From Mikania micrantha (taxonomy: Eukaryota; Streptophyta; Magnoliopsida; Asterales; Asteraceae), in contig CM018691.1 of the NCBI GenBank assembly GCA_009363875.1, positions 121,645,404-121,709,403 on the forward strand: a stretch of DNA of 64,000 nt, read 5' to 3'. Made by a program: the position numbers and the translations under genes. Position 1 is the first letter of the stretch. The number at the start of each line of letters is the position of its first letter. This document shows, piece after piece, positions 35,031 through 45,332 of the stretch. The notes below the pieces were generated by a model. It searched no databases, had not been told where the DNA came from, and saw only the letters and a list, made by a program, of their open reading frames with translations.

Positions 35031-35105
35031 GGTCTCTACACATGAGTATCAAATGCAATAGGTTAGATATGGGTCATATTTTATTTTAGAAAAAAGAGGA
35101 GATGC

Positions 35106-36308
35106 CTATTTGTTTTGCTGAGTGTTATTCATCAACTTCTGCATCATTTGTATCAGTTGTTGCTGAATTTGATGCAAGATATTGATTTGTGAATCTACAC
35201 CATGGGATAAGAAGGTGGTGTTCCTAGAATGGATGGTCTGGGAGAAGCAGATAGAGGTGATGACAAGCGAAGATATATTGGCCTTCTTTGATTTCTTCAT
35301 CTTATTAGGGAGATTCCCTTTAGATGAAGAAGCCTGTTCAGCTTTCAATCTTTCAGCATTCAGTTTATCTCTAGCTTTCTCCAAAGGAGTTTTTGTCCAG
35401 CGGTTTTCAGTGGTGTGATTGTACTTGAAACGCTTTAAACAAGCAGGAGAAAGAGAAGAATAGTTGGGGATGAAAGGCTTATTTGCCTTCATTATTGGAT
35501 AAGGTGGATGAGGATGAGAAGGAGGGAATCTAATATCAACAATAGGCCTCTTTCCTTTGTCAAGGTGGGCTACATGATTATCAGAGGTTTCAAGGAGAAT
35601 TGTACCTTCCGAACTTCAAGTAGAGCTCATGGTTGGAGCAATCTTAGTTTGTTCAGAAAAATTAATGTTCCGATCACCTTCCAAATGTGTTTCTTCCAGT
35701 TTTTCCACGTTGGTTTCAGTGGGATAAACAAACGTAGGAAACTGTGTAGGTTGGTACACTCTTGGAGGTGTGATTTTTATGGCTGGAATCTCATCAGGAA
35801 GAAAGGTAGGAGAGATGGGTTCAGAATCAGTCTCATGTATTTCATTGTCAATCGGGGCATAGTCCTCTGGAGGACTAGTGTGATTGTACCCGATTCCAAA
35901 TTTAGCCTTACTGTGAACTTGCTTACTTAGAAGCATTTTGAATCCTTTGCAGGATTCAACCCACTTGTCACAGCTGACTTTGGTTTGAGACAGTTCATCT
36001 CTACAGGCTGCATATTTTTCATTTTGCGAATCAAATAGAGCTTGTAGGTTGGATTTTTCAATCTTTAAGATAGAAATTTGACTGTCTTTATTTTTTATTA
36101 ATTTTTCTCCATCAGAATTTTTATTATCCAGAAGTTGCTCAAACTCCTGATTTTGTTGTTGAAGCAACATGTTGGCTTTCTTTATTTTTGCAAAAGCCTC
36201 AATGCACGCATTAGTGCATAGCTTTTCCAGAGTAGAAGAAGATACCTGCGCATCAGGAGTGTCTGCTACAGGTTGATCAGAAATAGTAGAATCGTCACCA
36301 ACAGCCAT
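35106..36308 (-). pseudogene. Copia C: spacer between gag and protease, coiled coil
   Basis: Two frames are seen. One, 35616-36308, has a long heptad-rich segment (KKANMLLQQQNQEFEQLL through to the DELSQTK block) and an FGIGY motif, typical of the region before protease in copia elements. The other, 35106-35492, has KRFKYNHT, a Lys-rich patch and Gln-rich helices. Stops near 35493-35615 divide them. This region is probably structural in the particle. Confidence 0.8.
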
Positions 36309-36376
36309 GACAACAAATTCTATTGGTTCAGAGGTGATGAGGGCATAGCCTACATCTTCAGGAAGGCTGCTCCCGT

Positions 36377-36790
36377 CTACGTACTCTTGGGTGAAAGAGC
36401 CGGTTGACTAGAAGAAGAGGACTGGACAGTAGGGCCTGGTGCATTTATTTGTGAAGGAGATGGTGCAACAATCTGAAGAGGGGTAGGATTGAGTTGATAC
36501 ATGCTACCATTGGTAGCTTGTACAAATTGTACATTTGTAGAAGGAGAGGTCTGCACAATATGTACTGACTCTTGAGAGTTGTTGTACCTTCTAAAAGGTG
36601 AGGAAGAAGAAGAAGAAGCTGCTGAAGAAGTATGTGAGTGTGTGTTTGGGAAGGTCACATACGGTAAAGAGTTAGAGTTGGGAGCATTTTTGTATTACCT
36701 GGAAAAGTGTCCAGTGCCATGACATCTATAGCATTGGACCTTAGCCTTATTTAGGCCAAACCTGGTTTTCTCATGAATACCAGGAAATTT
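36377..36790 (-). pseudogene. Copia C: gag C-terminus with damaged zinc knuckle
   Basis: The minus strand reads KVQCYRCHGTGHFSR and then a stop and Tyr where (E/D)C is normal, so the last zinc ligand of the CCHC knuckle is lost (near 36700-36740). It is followed by a Ser/Gln/Pro-rich tail (36377-36658). The SSAASSSSSS run and the SPSQINAPGP block are visible. Confidence 0.85.
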
Positions 36791-37221
36791 TCTTCATGTC
36801 CTCTTGTAGAACTTATTCGTTCTTATGCTCAAGAGGGCCAGTTGATGAAGAATGTCCATCTCTTCCAAGTCATCACTTGGAACCTGATGGAGATCATCTA
36901 TGATAAAGCACAGATGATCAGAAATAGGAGAGTGGTCATCACAAGAAGAAGAAGAGGTGATGCCAGTAGTTATGTCTATGTATTCATCATAACCCTGATC
37001 ATTTGTCTCAGAGTTATGATTGAGAAGAGTTGTGTTCCTTTAAACGTACTCTTCAGTTGATTTACCAGACTTTATTAGTTTTCGTTTCTGGTCAATCTCT
37101 CGCTCAAAGGTGAGCAACTTACCATGGAGTTGGGTAAGTGAGAGTTTGAGGAAGTCTGGAGAAGATCTCATGACAATGAAATAAGTTTCCCATTTATCAG
37201 GCAGAGATCTCAAGAAGCGAT
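36791..37221 (-). pseudogene. Copia C: middle of gag
   Basis: In a frame shifted from the N-terminal piece the minus strand reads RFLRSLPDKWE, LTQLHGKLLTFE and VPSDDLEEMDI, the standard copia gag order before the knuckle. Stops occur near 37037 and 36770. Nothing else is visible here. Confidence 0.75.
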
Positions 37222-37749
37222 TTAGAACAGAGACAGGGGGTACACTTGACTAGTTAATTTTAGTTCACTTAAGAGAGAAGTGAACCGTTCAAACTGCTGA
37301 GTCAGTGACTCATTATTTAGTTGGGAGAATGTCTCGTATTTTTGAGCTAATATCTCCTTTGTATTAGCCACAACATCTTCAGTACCATCGAATTGCTCTT
37401 TTAGAGCATCCCACCAGTCTTTAGCAGACTCGGGGTGAAGAAGACCAGAGTATATTTCATTAGGGAGGGCCATAGCCAGTTGAGCATGTGCCTTTGCATC
37501 AAGCTCTAACTTCTGGTAGTCTTCTTCGGTGTAATTCCGAGGATCCTTAGGGACATGGTCTCTAGTCTCTTTGTCCAGGACTATTGGTTTATGAGGTCCG
37601 AACATGACAGACTTCCAACATCCTGTATGATTCTTGGACAGGAAATGTAACATCTGTCTCTGCCAAATGTTATATTGATGCCTAACCAATATTGGTGGCT
37701 TTGTGGCAGAACTAGTGTTATGGGGGTCTAATGTGAATTTCTCTGCCAT
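37222..37749 (-). pseudogene. Copia C: gag N-terminal part
   Basis: ATG at 37749 begins MAEKFTLDPHN. The UBN2-type gag domain follows, with W-x-x-W/MLHFL, LAMALPNEIYSGL, AKDWWDALKEQF and LTQQFERFTSLLSEL. The frame is lost at about 37250, where a shift leads to the continuation at 36791-37221. The ATG lies about 230 bp downstream of the primer site, as usual for a copia gag start. Confidence 0.92.
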
Positions 37750-37965
37750 GGGTTCACAAACAATTATGAGTAAATCAACGAGTGATGATTTCTCAAAGTG
37801 GTTTGTTAGAAAGATTTTTGATCAAAGTTTCGTTCAAAAACCAAACTCCTGCAGATTTAGAGAAAATAGAAAGACTGAAGAGACAGAACACAGAAAACTA
37901 AACAACAAGATATCAATGAGAGCTTTGAGTTTTACTCTTAATGGTTAAACCAAGACTATGGACAA

Positions 37966-37978
37966 GGCTCTGATACCA
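37966..37978 (-). other. Primer binding site of C
   Basis: The minus strand reads TGGTATCAGAGCC, a perfect plant initiator-Met-tRNA primer site, two bases from the LTR at 37981. Confidence 0.95.
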
Positions 37979-37980
37979 AT

Positions 37981-38677
37981 TGTTGAAAACAGAAACTTCG
38001 AGGAGAAGCTGTTTTACCAGGAGCAAGGACTTTAGACACTTAGTCAAACCTTTGGTTTTAGCTCCCTCTAAAGTTTTGCACAAGGTTATTTTCGTTGTTT
38101 AGTTTTCTTGCTTAGAAAGAGAGAAGAGAACAGATAGAAAGCACAAGGGATTTTGGGGGAAGTAATTCATTTTACTCAGAGAATGTTGTGACTTAAATAC
38201 CCAACATTCTGAGATACAAGACAAGAAATAATAAGACAAATAGCTGACACTATTACAGACACTGAATCAACAGACTAGTACAAATACAAAGTCAACAACA
38301 ACATAAACAAGAGTCTTCAGGAGTCTTCAGGTCTTCCGAGGTTGAAGTAGTTGTACTGATGTTCAGTGGTTATTCTTTCGGAAGATGATCATCGGAAGCT
38401 GATTAAACAATCAGTTGTTTCGGAATAGGAGATTGTCTTCCAAGTCATTTGATGTCTTCCGATGCAATCGATGTCTTCTGAAGGTGTCATGATTAGCTAG
38501 TGTCTTTCGAGGTAGATAAGTTCAGTGGTAGTTCTTTTTGGCGAATCTTCCGCTGTTGATCTTTCAATGCTGAAGCAGTTCTTTAATCGGAAGAGAAGCA
38601 TCCGCGGCTGGTCAATCTGCGATTTATTCATTTGTCTAGCTTCAGTGGTTTTGCTCATCAGTCCTTATTTTCCAACA
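37981..38677 (-). repeat. Middle LTR of complex C (5' LTR of the main copy)
   Basis: It is 697 bp, running TGTTGAAAAC...TTTTCCAACA. It serves as the 5' LTR for the internal region on its left. It also adjoins a polypurine tract and a third-ORF end on its right, so it doubles as the 3' LTR of the partial second copy. It differs from 9422-10118 at roughly 37 of 697 sites by eye. Confidence 0.93.
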
Positions 38678-39267
38678 ATCTCCCTCTTGACTATTGAAGC
38701 CAAAACCATTTATTTTTGTTTTAAAGCCAGACCAATTTTATTTCTAAGAGTTCGAACATAGTTCAGAACTTCATACTCTGTATCAGCATTATCCAGAGTT
38801 TTGTGCTGCAGTTCCTTCAGATCATCAATTGGTAAGGTGAGAATCTCATCCCAATTTGAGAAGAAAGTTCTTGAACCATTATATATTTCAATGGCCATGC
38901 TCTTGGAGACAGAGTCGTAGAACCATCGTTTTATTCTTTTTCTGCAGTTTTTGATTTGATGAGGCTGGGATTAGAAGGTAGACCCAAAGGAAGAGGAGCT
39001 CCAGCCGGCCAATGTATTATTTCTCTTCTTATCACTTGATCATTTGAATCAAGTACCTTCCTTACTACAGCATACTGATGAGGCTCGTAGTTTATCATAA
39101 GATCAGGAAGGATTTCCTTATTAACATCAACCCAGGGTCTGAATTTGAAAGCAGATGGAGATTCTGCAGACCCAACACCTAGGCTTCCCATAGGTGCATT
39201 TAATAAATGATCAAGCATTGTGCTTGGGTTGGCATCTTTGAACTGAGTCACCATAGATGGAGAAGAA
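38678..39267 (-). pseudogene. Second copy of the end of the third ORF of C
   Basis: It matches 10119-10710 closely: polypurine tract, end ...NKIGLALKQK, NWDEILTL, IIHWPAGAPLPLG and the SSPSMVTQFKDANPS block. It has its own frameshift near 38925. Upstream it breaks off at about 39267, where a GACTTCC-type word joins it to the last third of an LTR. This is the only part of the second internal region left. Confidence 0.88.
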
Positions 39268-39512
39268 GTGACTTCCGAGTCATTTGATGTCTTCCGATGC
39301 AATGGATGTCTTCCAAAGGTGTCAAGATCAGCTAGTGTCTTCCGAGGTAGATAAGTTCAGCAGTAGTTCTTTTTGGCGAATCTTCCGCTGTTGATCTTCC
39401 GATGCTGAAGCTGTTCTTCAATTGGAAGAGAAGCATCCATGGCTGGTCAATCTGCGGTTTATTCATGTGTTTGGCTTCAGTGGTTTTGCTCATCAGTCCT
39501 TATTTTCCAACA
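39268..39512 (-). repeat. Partial third LTR of complex C
   Basis: It equals the last 245 bp of the 697-bp LTR (plus orientation), ending TTTTCCAACA, and is followed by the target duplication AGACC at 39513-39517. The join with the internal fragment uses a short shared word, as expected for a deletion by microhomology. Confidence 0.9.
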
Positions 39513-39869
39513 AGACCCCTTCTTCTCCAAATTTTCGGCCATCACCATCTCCCCACCCTTCTCAACTTCAAATCACCATATCTTCCCCATTTCTCCACCA
39601 AATTCTATGATCTAGTAGTCAAAACCACCGTGGGAATGAGAGGAACACAGTAGTACAGACAATCGGAGCTAAAACGAGCTGATTTGGTTGCAGTTTTAGA
39701 GAGAAGTTGAGGATTTAGAGGGTTTTCTAATATTCCGGAAAGGTAAGCATCTAAATCGATTTTATCACTTGAAAATGGTTAGGATGTGCACGAAAATCAC
39801 TTAGGAACTCAAGGAATATGTTAATTTGAACTTAGGATCGATGGGATGTGGTTGAAAATCTGGAAATAA

Positions 39870-40370
39870 ACAATATCGATGTATGAATGTCCATATGACT
39901 GGTCTCGACAACACTATGCAACCAGCTCACGAAACCATCGATATTGCTATGATTGGTGGCTCAAAATCGATGGAAACAGATCGAGGGAACTAGTATCAAA
40001 GTCCTCCAGGTCTGGGAACACCATGGACCATAGATATTGATAGTATCGATGGCCTATGGGGGCTGAAACATAGCAATATCAACAACTAGTGTTGATAGAA
40101 CTGCTTGAGACCCTTCCTCAATATTGAGCAGGTTTGAACGGTTTAAAATCAATGGCCATCAGTCGAACTTATCAGTCTTGAAGACCTCCAATGCTTCTGG
40201 CTCAAGAGACCATCGATTTTGTTAAAAATCGATGGACAAAGGGGCTGCAGAACAAGGATATATCGACGCTACAATGTCGATGAAGGTTGAATGTATACCA
40301 TTGATATTAGTTGTTGATCAGCATCAATACTATCCTATACACCTGTCGATACTAGCAAGGAATGTAATTC
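39870..40370 (+). repeat. ATCGAT-type word cluster in LTR Y
   Basis: More than a dozen words of the type AATATCGATG, CCATCGAT(A/T)TTG or GTATCGATGG lie in both orientations at irregular spacing. The same words occur in the leader and LTR of copia D (44580-44720 and 45020-45175). No coding frame is present. Confidence 0.75.
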
Positions 40371-41689
40371 AAGTACTGTAGACTTGGAATCTAGGAATAA
40401 AAAAAGAAATCAAGGTCATAGGAGTTGTTTAAACACAAACTAGTTGGGTAAATAGCCATGGGGGTTGGTTTTGTCTAAACTGGTTTCGTTACCCACCAAA
40501 ACTAAAGGTTTTCAAACTCAAAACATTTTCTAAACTAATTTAACATTTAAAAAAATGTTCTAATAATCATTTGGGTATAAATTACCTAAGTTTTGTCAAA
40601 TAAAATCATGATTTAAGAGGTTAGTAGGGACTATAGCTCAATGGTGGATGGTTAGTTGATAACCGAAAATCTAGAAGTTTTAGACAAGAACTTGGTAACT
40701 TTCAAGGTTAGTAAAATAAGTTCATATGATCATTTATATTAAGTTGAAGGATTATTAAATATCTATGAGTGGTAAAGAAACTTAAGAACAACAAGTTAAA
40801 GATAAGGAGGTTCAAGTCACAACATTAAGTGTATGGGTTGATAGTGATATCAAAACTCAACACTTGACAAATTCTTAACGATGGTATTCAATGGGATTAT
40901 TCAAAGTGAATAACCTTAGATGATTATCAATTCGAAGATGTAAACAAAAGATCAAGAAAACATATATGAACATAGGTTATACTTAATAAAGTTAACCTAA
41001 GTTAAACTTCATGTTTTATGATATAAACGTATATTTTATTAAAAATGTATCACTTAGTTGTATAAAGAAAAGTTTATAAGATTAAACTTACTATTTTTAG
41101 CAAAAGAAAATAATGTTTTATAAAAATAAGTTAACTTTCTTTTGAATTAAAAGATTTTATAACTAAACTTCTTTTATAAACCACTTCTTTAAACCTAACT
41201 TTGAGTTTCTAAGTTAGTTTTTTTTTATGTTGGGTAAGGGTGTAGTATGTCCAATAGGATAAGGACAGACATAAACACTTAGTAACTAATCATAGTAACC
41301 CACTAGTAAAATACTAGGACACCTATTCGCACACTGGTGATTTAAAACACAATAACAATAACTATAAACACTTATAGTATTCGAATCGTAATAAATCAAC
41401 TCAGGTGCTGAAGATATTTCTATTACAACAAACAAGCGAGCGCGTTTCTATGTTATTCAAGTGGTCTACAACACATGTGAGTTCATTGCCTCTTTTCTAA
41501 ACATTACGTTTTATAAACACGGGGCTGAGAAGCATGCGTAAATTATTTTCCTTGGACTATATTTTACTTAAATGCTTTTACATCAAATATGTTTTATATG
41601 TAAAATTGTTATCCTAGATTATGTCTAGGTAAACTATTTGCAGGTTTCAAAAAGTATTATTTACTCATCATAAGTAGATAATTGTTTCA

Positions 41690-41870
41690 TTTCAAAGAAC
41701 TATTCTCAAAGATCTATTTTCAAAGAACTATTTTCAATGGTCTATTTTCAAAGAACTAAAGATTAAATTCAAAGAATTGTTTTCAACGATCTATTTTCAA
41801 AGAACTAAAGATCTATTTCAAAGAACTGTTTTCAACGATCTATTTTCAGAGGAATATCTGGGAAATATTC
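41690..41870 (+). repeat. Short repeats in LTR Y
   Basis: The phrase CAAAGAACT(A/G)TTTTCAA(C/T)G(A/G)TCTATTTTC recurs about five times in alternating short and long forms. Nothing else is recognised between 40371 and 42300 except ordinary AT-rich LTR sequence. Confidence 0.75.
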
Positions 41871-42343
41871 AAAGATAACATGTGCCAAAGAACTAAATGG
41901 TCTAAACGAACAAGAACGAACAAGGACGATCTAGAACGAACTATAAAATCCTATACTTCATGAAGTCCTAGCTAGACTGACTGATTATAGGTCGCATGTT
42001 TGATGATATTTACAGAATTCCTCAACTTCTTAGAACCTTGATTGTTATAATAGTCTACTCGAGTTTAACCAAGGCCCAATCATTAGGTCTTAGTTTCTAA
42101 TTAAATGTTTATTTATCCATTTATTTAAGCACTTTAATTAAATGTCTACATTTGTCATGGTTGTTCATGTGTGTGATGAGCTCAAGGAATCAAGAGAACT
42201 TCAAAATTTTGTTGAAACTAACAAGAACTAGTGTGTTGATGACGGGAAATGAAATGCTTAATTATCATTAACAACAATATGTTATGTGGTTTGGTATGTG
42301 GTGGGCTGGCGGCTGGGCTGGCAGTAAGCTTGACCCTACGTAT

Positions 42344-42356
42344 GCCCTATATATAA
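42344..42356 (+). promoter_or_regulatory. TATA module in LTR Y
   Basis: CCCTATATATAAG is preceded by GGTATGTGGTGGGCTGG and TACGTATG and followed by CATACTTG. It is the same module as in A, V and Y2 and in the same orientation relative to its LTR. Here it lies about 450 bp before the LTR 3' end. Confidence 0.55.
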
Positions 42357-42809
42357 GCATACTTGACTGGATAGTATAGGTGGTTGTTAATGAGGTTAAG
42401 GTTGTCATTCGGTTAGGTTTGTACAAATTCATTTTTAAACAAAACTATATGAACTCACCAACCATGTGTTGACTTGATCTTTTTGCATGACTTCTCAGGT
42501 GACGAACAGGTTAACTAGGAAGTTCGTACTTTTGACATGGATGCCCAGATAGTGGACCTAGCATTTTGGATGTGCATATTTTGAACATCCTTATACATAT
42601 TATTTTGTACTTAGTAGATTTACATTGTTAAATTATAAACGATACTGATGTAATTTAACTTTGTAATTCTATTTCATTTAGTGTTTTCTCTTTATATATC
42701 ATGTGCAATGTAAACAATCTGATCACTCCGATTATCATCCCGATATCACGCCCTAGGACTAATCCACCCGACAGGACACTCGATCCGGCCCGCCGACTCG
42801 GGTGTGACA

Positions 42810-43171
42810 CCAGTCCTTTGAAGAAATCTCCTTGCTCTTCCGGTTAACATGGTCATCTGCCACTGAATATCCATTTCTTCCAAGTCATCTGGATCCAATT
42901 GATCCATATCCTCATCTGTCAATCTCTGAGCATCATCTAGTACCACCGAATCATATGCATTAACAAACTGCATGAAAAAGGCTAGATGCTCTTGAGGCAC
43001 CTTCACATTCATTAGCTTGGATTTACTGTTTGATGTTTTCTCTTTGCAGGATGCATAAGTAAAACATACTTTTGTTAAATCATCAACAACAGCAGATATC
43101 TCACCATCTTCAGTATTGGATAGAAAAGCAACTGAACTTAAAGAATTTGCAAGAGCTTCAATGGGCTTCAT
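42810..43171 (-). pseudogene. Copia D: gag middle part
   Basis: The minus strand reads LMNVKVPQEHLAFFMQFVNAYD, then DDLEEMDIQWQMTMLTGRARRFLQRTG, which is the copia gag stretch right before the zinc knuckle. It is cut by LTR Y at 42809, and the apparent 20 further codons belong to Y. The continuation is at 8771. The upstream part of gag (43810-44543) is separated by about 600 bp of foreign or scrambled sequence. Confidence 0.88.
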
Positions 43172-43809
43172 ATAATAGCCGAAAGCTCTGAATCATCCGG
43201 TTTCAAATTCCCAAAATTCACCAACCCTGACCCAAACCTTGTGGCAGGCCTCACACCATTTGTAGGGCCAGTCGCTTTTGAATTACAGGACTACCACATC
43301 TGCTAGTTGGTCAGCAAGTAGTCAGCTTCGGTTTTGAACCCTTTTAATAAAACTGTATTGATTAGCTATCAATTGGTATTTCATTTTAACGATATGTAGT
43401 CCAACAACACTCACTTTAAACATTTGATGTTTATTGCTTATGTAAAACCTGTGACCAAGAATTCGTAATGTCCGTATCGTGTCCTAAAGGCTATCTTAAG
43501 AATCTCATCTTCTTGTATCCTTAGCTGGTGGTAACCGAATCTCAAATTGATCTTCAATTTTAATCAAAGTTACCATTTTTCCATCTCTTCTACTGCTTCA
43601 AACTTGGATTCCACACTCATTGGAGGCATTTGGTGTTGATTGGAGTGATAAAGCTCGAGTCTTGATCTGGGTGTGAAAGTTAAAAGAACTTCATTTGCAT
43701 ATGCTTTTGATACATCTGTACTCTAAGGCAACTATTCCAAACACGAATTTGGGTTAAGAAAGGTGGCATTTTTGGATACACCTACAAACCCAGACTAGAT
43801 ATGATCTTT
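43172..43809. other. Scrambled filler within copia D gag, with gypsy fragments
   Basis: This part does not read as copia gag. At 43313-43370 it resembles the inner part of LTR X (AGTCAGCTTCGGTTT..., as at 29560-29610). At 43465-43557 the minus strand reads a gypsy reverse transcriptase fragment. The rest shows no recognisable feature. It looks like material copied in during break repair. Confidence 0.55.
43465..43557 (-). pseudogene. Orphan fragment of gypsy reverse transcriptase
   Basis: The minus strand reads KINLRFGYHQLRIQEDEI and then FRTRYGHYEF, matching residues 694-726 of the element A polyprotein (KIDLRSGYHQLR...YGHYEF). It has no flanking gypsy sequence in frame and sits between two halves of copia gag. 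Confidence 0.8.
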
Positions 43810-44543
43810 TCAGAAGCCTGGATTTTGAGTTGAAAACTTATTTCCATCCTTTCTCTTTTGCATGTCAAGATCAAATGATTGAAGTTTAGAAATTAGAACA
43901 TCAAGTTCTGTAATTTCTAAATCAATAATCTCTTTGATGATCATGACATATGTTTCACATGAAGATGGAAGTGCATCTAGAAGTTTATCATTTTGCTCTT
44001 CCAAAGACACCTCATAATCCAAATTGCTAACTCACTCAATAGCAATGTGTATATAGTCACCAGTTCTTCAAAAGTCTCATTGTCTAAACATTTGAAAACT
44101 TCAATTTGTTTCTTGAGAAGTGTTCTTTTACTTCTTTTGAGCTCGTCACTACCTTCACATCTCTTTTCTAAAGCATCCCACAATGCCTTAGATCTTTTGT
44201 GTGATTTAAAAGAATGAAAAATCTCTTTAGGAAGTGCCATGGTGAGCAAAGCATAAGCTTTCTTTTCCAAATCATAAAGTTTATTTTCATCCTCAATTAA
44301 ACGTGAAACATTTTTATAAGCCCCATTGAGCTGAGGTTGCTCATATCCTTCACTTAATGGTATCATCAGACTTGGATTGACTATGGAAAGAAAAGATTCA
44401 AACCAAGCACTCCACGATGAGTACTCACTCAATAAAACCAATTTTAGTGGCTTGGACATTGTACCAGATTCATTGTCAGATAACAAGGCAGATAATGATG
44501 AAAGGTTGGCCATCTGAAGATATTTTGTTGAAATAATCAACAC
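43810..44543 (-). pseudogene. Copia D: gag N-terminal part
   Basis: The likely start is the Met of MANLSSLSALL near 44512. The UBN2-type gag follows, with WSAWFESFL, ALLTMALPKEIFHSF, SKALWDALEKRCEG and LKKQIEVFKCLDNETF. A frameshift near 44020 leads to the continuation at 43810-44022 (LLDALPSSCETYVMIIKE). A stop then ends it before the filler at 43172-43809. It is broken but easily recognised. Confidence 0.9.
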
Positions 44544-44579
44544 TTAGAAAAATTTAGAAAATGATCTGTATTAAGTTGT

Positions 44580-44720
44580 CGATACTAATTGTATCGATGA
44601 GAGTATTGTAGATACTATTAAATCCAATTGAAGACTTTCGATACTAGTAATATCGATAGAATGACTATCAATACTATTAATATCGATGGTAAGCAAACCA
44701 AAAAACGTTTTTGTCGATAC
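44580..44720 (-). repeat. TCGATA...TATCGA palindrome cluster in the leader of D
   Basis: Short inverted units such as TCGATACTAATTGTATCGA and TCGATACTAGTAATATCGA recur four to five times between gag and the primer site. The LTR of D (45020-45175) has five more, for example TCGATACTATCAGTATCGA. Confidence 0.8.
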
Positions 44721-44811
44721 TAAAAATCTCAAACTCAAAAATCACAAAAATCACCAAAAATCATGAAAATCTCAAAGAACTTGTTCTACCAAGATCACAA
44801 CCGAGCAAGAT

Positions 44812-44823
44812 GCTTTGATACCA
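44812..44823 (-). other. Primer binding site of D
   Basis: The minus strand reads TGGTATCAAAGC, one base from the plant initiator-Met primer site TGGTATCAGAGC, two bases from the LTR. Confidence 0.88.
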
Positions 44824-44825
44824 CT

Positions 44826-45332
44826 TGTAGATCCGTGGTTAGGATCTAATGATCTTGTATAACTAGATATTATGTGCGGAATCCATAATATCTAATTTGA
44901 ACACAAAATAAATGAATTAATAAGAATAGAAACAATCACATAAATGAAATTTCCTTGTATTAATGTCTTGAATGAAGTGTGTACAAGTAGAGAGAAATTC
45001 ACAAGATTCAAAATCTGAGTTCTGCTCAATCGATATTAAAATCATCGAAACTATGCTAATTATAGACAATTCCATCGATACTAATAACTCGACAACATCA
45101 ATGTCGATATTAATAATATCGATAAGAATGCCTTCGATACTATCAGTATCGATATAACTACAAAATCGATACTTATATAAATTTACAAACTACTCAAAAT
45201 CAAACAAAAACATAAACATTATATTGAAAACAAAAACAAATACAATAAACATAAAGATCTTCATCTTGACTCAGCTACAATCTTAAGTCTTCAATTTAAC
45301 AACTAAAGCTTGTTGCTATCAGGGTACTAACA
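44826..45332 (-). repeat. 5' LTR of copia D
   Basis: It is 507 bp, TGTAGATCCGTGG...GTACTAACA on the plus strand. It is bounded by the D primer site on the left and by the A2 leader on the right (CCGGC at 45333). It contains five palindromic TCGATA/TATCGA units. The matching 3' LTR is not in the window. Confidence 0.85.

Larger units (their letters stand above)
9422..39512 (-). mobile_element. Ty1/copia complex C (Sirevirus-like) with three LTR copies and a third ORF
   Basis: Read on the minus strand, the order is: partial LTR 39268-39512, the 3' end of a second internal region 38678-39267, full LTR 37981-38677, primer site 37966-37978, gag, protease-integrase, reverse transcriptase, RNase H, third ORF, polypurine tract 10119-10129, and full LTR 9422-10118. 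The whole block is flanked by AGACC at 9417-9421 and 39513-39517. The two full LTRs are both 697 bp and differ at roughly 5% of sites by eye. A single insertion followed by unequal LTR recombination and a deletion explains the extra partial copy. The ORF downstream of pol resembles the layout of Sireviruses. The element is inactive through stops and frameshifts, and through insertion of LTR X into the third ORF. Confidence 0.88.
8776..42809 (+). mobile_element. Large solo LTR Y inserted in copia D gag; split by copia complex C
   Basis: Its own sequence is 8776-9421 and 39518-42809 (about 3.9 kb). The right end is GGGTGTGACA at 42809. The flanks are tcagt (8772-8776) and ccagt (42810-42814), an imperfect 4/5 target duplication, so the exact left edge is uncertain by a base. 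Joining the flanks restores the copia D gag order (RFLQRTG before the knuckle). A possible TATA box (CTATAAAAG) lies at 9370-9379 and another at 42344. No coding region is seen in either part. The right part carries clusters of ATCGAT-type words (39870-40370) and short repeats at 41690-41870. Confidence 0.75.
1614..45332 (-). mobile_element. Ty1/copia element D, broken into pieces by later insertions; 3' LTR outside window
   Basis: The pieces on the minus strand read in order. They are 5' LTR 44826-45332, primer site 44812-44823, gag 43810-44543 and 42810-43171, gag zinc knuckle 8495-8771, protease near 6733, an integrase remnant near 6300, reverse transcriptase 5781-6000 and 2315-3053, and RNase H ending at 1617. 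About 6.4 kb of D sequence remains. Inserted into it are solo LTR W2, LTR Y (which carries everything from 8776 to 42809) and LTR W. D itself sits in the leader of A2. It is dead: the integrase core is gone, the second catalytic Asp of reverse transcriptase is changed, and several frames are broken. The 3' LTR would lie left of the window, so the target duplication cannot be checked. Confidence 0.85.
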
